DNA of 64,000 bases. Origin: Linnemannia elongata. Taxonomy: Eukaryota; Mortierellomycota; Mortierellomycetes; Mortierellales; Mortierellaceae. A program made the translations under genes and the position numbers. Shown here one piece after another: positions 61,336 to 64,000 of the stretch (position 1 is its first letter; every line of letters begins with the position of its first letter). The stretch is from positions 3,866,001 through 3,930,000 of the forward strand of contig JAXBDG010000001.1 in NCBI GenBank assembly GCA_036320915.1, read 5' to 3'. The notes beneath the pieces were generated by a model, which saw nothing but the letters and a program-made list of their open reading frames with translations, was not told the DNA's origin and did no database searches.

Positions 61336-62881
61336 TGTCGGTGGGTTGTATGTTATTAAGTAAGTATGAGGTATGAATGTAAATGCAAGTGAATGAAGGA
61401 GAGCGAACTGATCAGCAGGTGTATGTATGTGTATATGAATAAATGTGGTATGTTTGCTGAACAGTGGGCGAAGGGGAGGGGGAGGGGTAGTGGCAAAAAG
61501 ATGACAGATAGCAACGACAATAGAGCAACGGCTAAAGAAGAAGAAGAAGAAGAAGAAGAAAGGAGAAAAGAGAAAAGAGAGAAAAAGAAAAAGAAAAAGA
61601 AAAAGAAAAAGAAAAGAAACAAGTGTATGTTGAACTACCGAGGGCGAATCCACCTGCTGCTGTGAACATAACAAGCACAAAACGGCGATTGTGTTTATTT
61701 GTTTGTTCACTGGCTCTAACCAGTTCACACGTCCACTCCGGGACGGGATAATAAATGACACAAAGACTAAAGTGCGCATGCCCCAGTGCCTCTCTAACCA
61801 GTTCCTCACCCGGCGGAGTTGCTTTTTTTTTTTTTTTTTTTTCTTGTGCCTTTCATTCCTACAGGCCATGCACACCAAAGAACCTCCGCCGTGCCATGGG
61901 TGCCTTCCTTCCTTCCTTCCTTCCTTCACCTGCGTTGTCGCAACTACCCATTTTTTAGTTAGCTGTCTTTTCTTCTCTTCACTCTTCAGCCCTCTCTCAC
62001 TCATTTTTATGAACCAATTGCACCATGTTTGTTATCACTTCCAGCAAAATAAAAAATCGTACGAGAAAGAGCAAAAAGACGGGCAAAGTGTCCCCAGTTT
62101 CAGCAAAATAGCAACACAACAGAAAAAAAAGAGTCATCGCAAGGTTGCACAAGGCCACAAGCCATGCGCACCTTATTTTTCCCTCGGTCTTGATCGATCC
62201 AAACCACCTTTGTCTGTCACTCCCTACTCACACTGGCGTACTCTGCACTGCATCCCTAAGTGTCTGCCCCCCTATGCAACCCATAAATTATACCTGGCAT
62301 CAACCCCTCTTTCTTAGCCCTTGTTCATGAATCAGATACACAGACAATGCGCAGTCGCTACCCCCAAGTCAAGTCCTGGCGCCATGTTTTTTTCCCAGAG
62401 AGACTCGAGGTACCGAAAGGTAAAAGGTGATAAAGAGTCAGTCAGTCAAGCTCCGATCCAGAAATATAATTCTGCTTGTCTTGAATCAAACAGGTCATAC
62501 TCATCTCATGTTGAACGAATGGAACGTAACATTACTCACAAAGGCAGACATCGACAAATCCCCCATGGACAGACCATCTATCCTACTGTCGTAGTTGAAC
62601 AAACCACTCGTCAGCAGGGGGTAATTCGCTCTACCACATCAACGCCTATCCTTTACTACCCCCCCTGACTTCATTTTCATCTCTATCTTAGCATGCAGTT
62701 GGATCTATGGGCATACACAGCAATAGCACCTTACATCGTGCCTTACCAATCTTCTCCACTACCCCTATCCTACATCCCATCTCTCTAAAAAAACACCAAT
62801 CACTTTGCCATCTCCCTCTCTCTTTTCTTTTCTTACTTGATGAAGTAGACATGAGATGGCACTCTAGGGAGTGTGAAAAAC

Positions 62882-62920
<39 letters not shown>

Positions 62921-64000
62921 GCAACGCTGCAGTTAAAATGAATCCCTGGAACAGTGCTTTGCCGCCGATTAGACACAACACACAAGTACCCCGCGCGGAT
63001 GAGTGGGTCGATCCAGTACATGGAGAATTTTTTACGTGTTGCGGCGGACAAGGAGGTTTTTCCACTCCAACTCTAAATTGGCAACGATTGTCAAAGTCCT
63101 TACTCCCTTCCTTCTTTGGTGCGCAATTCGTCCCTCTTATATCACTTCTGTGTGCATCGTCTATTCCACTTTCTCAAAGGAACAGGAAGGCATCCCTTGA
63201 TTGGTGTTTTTATACACGAAGGAAAAGATACAACACTCCTTTTTTTTCTCACCTCTGTTTTTATGGTAGAGGGTGATCTAGCAAGGATGCGCCGTTCTGC
63301 GTGCACGCTGTTTCTTCGTATGCTGCGCACAACTCACTGACGCTTCTTTCAACAACGCAAGCATAAACAGCTACACACAACCACATCCACACAAGCAGCG
63401 GCTCCTAGGTCCTCCTTGTCCTTGACCAGCATACACTTCGAGTCACACACCATCCATCCACACAACTTTCTCACACCTTCCTTCGCAAAGGCCACTTCCT
63501 CTTCAGGTGAACTAAGGACCAAAAGAAACTGTTGATCTTACTGTACCCTTAAGAAAGCTACATTTTTTTTCTCCCCAGCCACCGAATTGACCTGTGTGGC
63601 TTGGATAGCGAGAAGGAGGCGGAGCCAACAACACCTTTATTTTTTTCCGCCTCCCTTTCTCAACTGCGCCCGTCTTTCTCTAGCCTCTCAGCCACACACC
63701 CCCTTTTGCCTAGGAAAGAGCTATGTGAGCCATATATTCCAGCAAAAGTCAATTAAAAGCGCGCTATGCCCTCCTCATCCCAGGTTCGCGACTGCTCACT
63801 TCTGCTTGGTCCTAGGGGCCCATTCATTCTTCATCTCTTGGACAGAAGGACCCGGTTCACTTTGTCGATCCATCCCCTTCTTTTTTTCTGGTCACGCACT
63901 CATAGACTATCTGCACCCCAACCTCTTTTCCTCTCTCTCTCCTTTTTTGTCTCTCTTTGCATCCTCGCTCCTTCCCCTTTTCATTCTTTTTTTTTTTCAC
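61336..64000. other. Intergenic, upstream of the ABC transporter to window end
   Basis: About 2.7 kb without a recognised gene. Microsatellites: (GAA)n at about 61535-61560 and an A/G run to 61620, poly(T) at about 61823-61841, (TTCC)n at about 61907-61926, and poly(A) 35 bp at 62883-62917. From about 63550 to 64000 the plus strand becomes strongly pyrimidine-rich, like the leaders of other genes here, suggesting a plus-strand gene just beyond the window edge. Confidence 0.5.
62883..62917. repeat. 35-bp poly(A) tract
   Basis: Uninterrupted A run on the plus strand. Length may be assembly-dependent. Confidence 0.9.

Noticed and set aside
61096..62004. 302-codon minus-strand ORF
   Set aside because: Runs through transporter exon 1 and its upstream microsatellites; mostly poly-F/L from repeat DNA.
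1..64000. tRNA or rRNA genes
   Set aside because: I looked for T-loop-like GGTTCGA motifs with flanking stems in the noncoding parts and found none that fold convincingly; a tRNAscan-type search would be decisive.

Overview
This window is eukaryotic and almost certainly fungal. Coding sequence is broken by short GT-AG introns, mostly about 55-150 bp, with GTAAGT-like donors and TAG/CAG acceptors. Untranslated regions are pyrimidine-rich and homopolymer runs reach 41 bp. The mix of families points to Mucoromycota, most likely a Mortierella relative (Mortierellomycotina): a NACHT protein with pentapeptide and WD40 repeats, Sel1-repeat proteins and BTB pairs alongside ordinary housekeeping genes. 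That placement is inference from family content, not a search result.

Left part (0.9-16.7 kb): a minus-strand STAND/NLR-like gene (NACHT, pentapeptide repeats, 14 WD40 blades) is interrupted by one in-frame TGA exactly where a conserved WD tryptophan should be. Next come a plus-strand Sel1-repeat gene with ten 36-residue repeats and, directly behind it, a broken tandem copy. Then follow a single-pass membrane protein and a six-exon four-helix membrane protein.

Middle (16.7-44.2 kb): about 8.6 kb without a recognisable gene, increasingly pyrimidine-rich, leads into a 1674-residue gene resembling the fungal Msb1/Mug8 RhoGAP-like family, with an apparent GC-AG intron. After a noncoding stretch holding a second Sel1 relic there is a minus-strand tandem pair of paralogous BTB genes, then a four-exon, 2093-residue PHD-finger gene.

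Accessory island (45.1-50.9 kb): a 349-bp inverted-repeat MITE-like element, a secreted 16-cysteine protein with pacifastin-like spacing, a degenerate GGTTAGG-rich minisatellite, an apparently complete Tc1/mariner-type DD34E transposon with terminal inverted repeats and TA duplications, a 1.1-kb fold-back element with about 450-bp arms and TA flanks, and an orphan ORF. This is the most unusual part of the window.

Right part (51.3-64 kb): two well-supported minus-strand genes. One is DNA topoisomerase I (nine exons, all catalytic residues present, a 1.3-kb first intron). The other is a full-length ABCC transporter without TMD0 (four exons). Beyond the transporter start is 2.7 kb of gene-free sequence.

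Exon boundaries were worked out by hand from splice motifs, reading phase and family alignment; every multi-exon model closes in frame.
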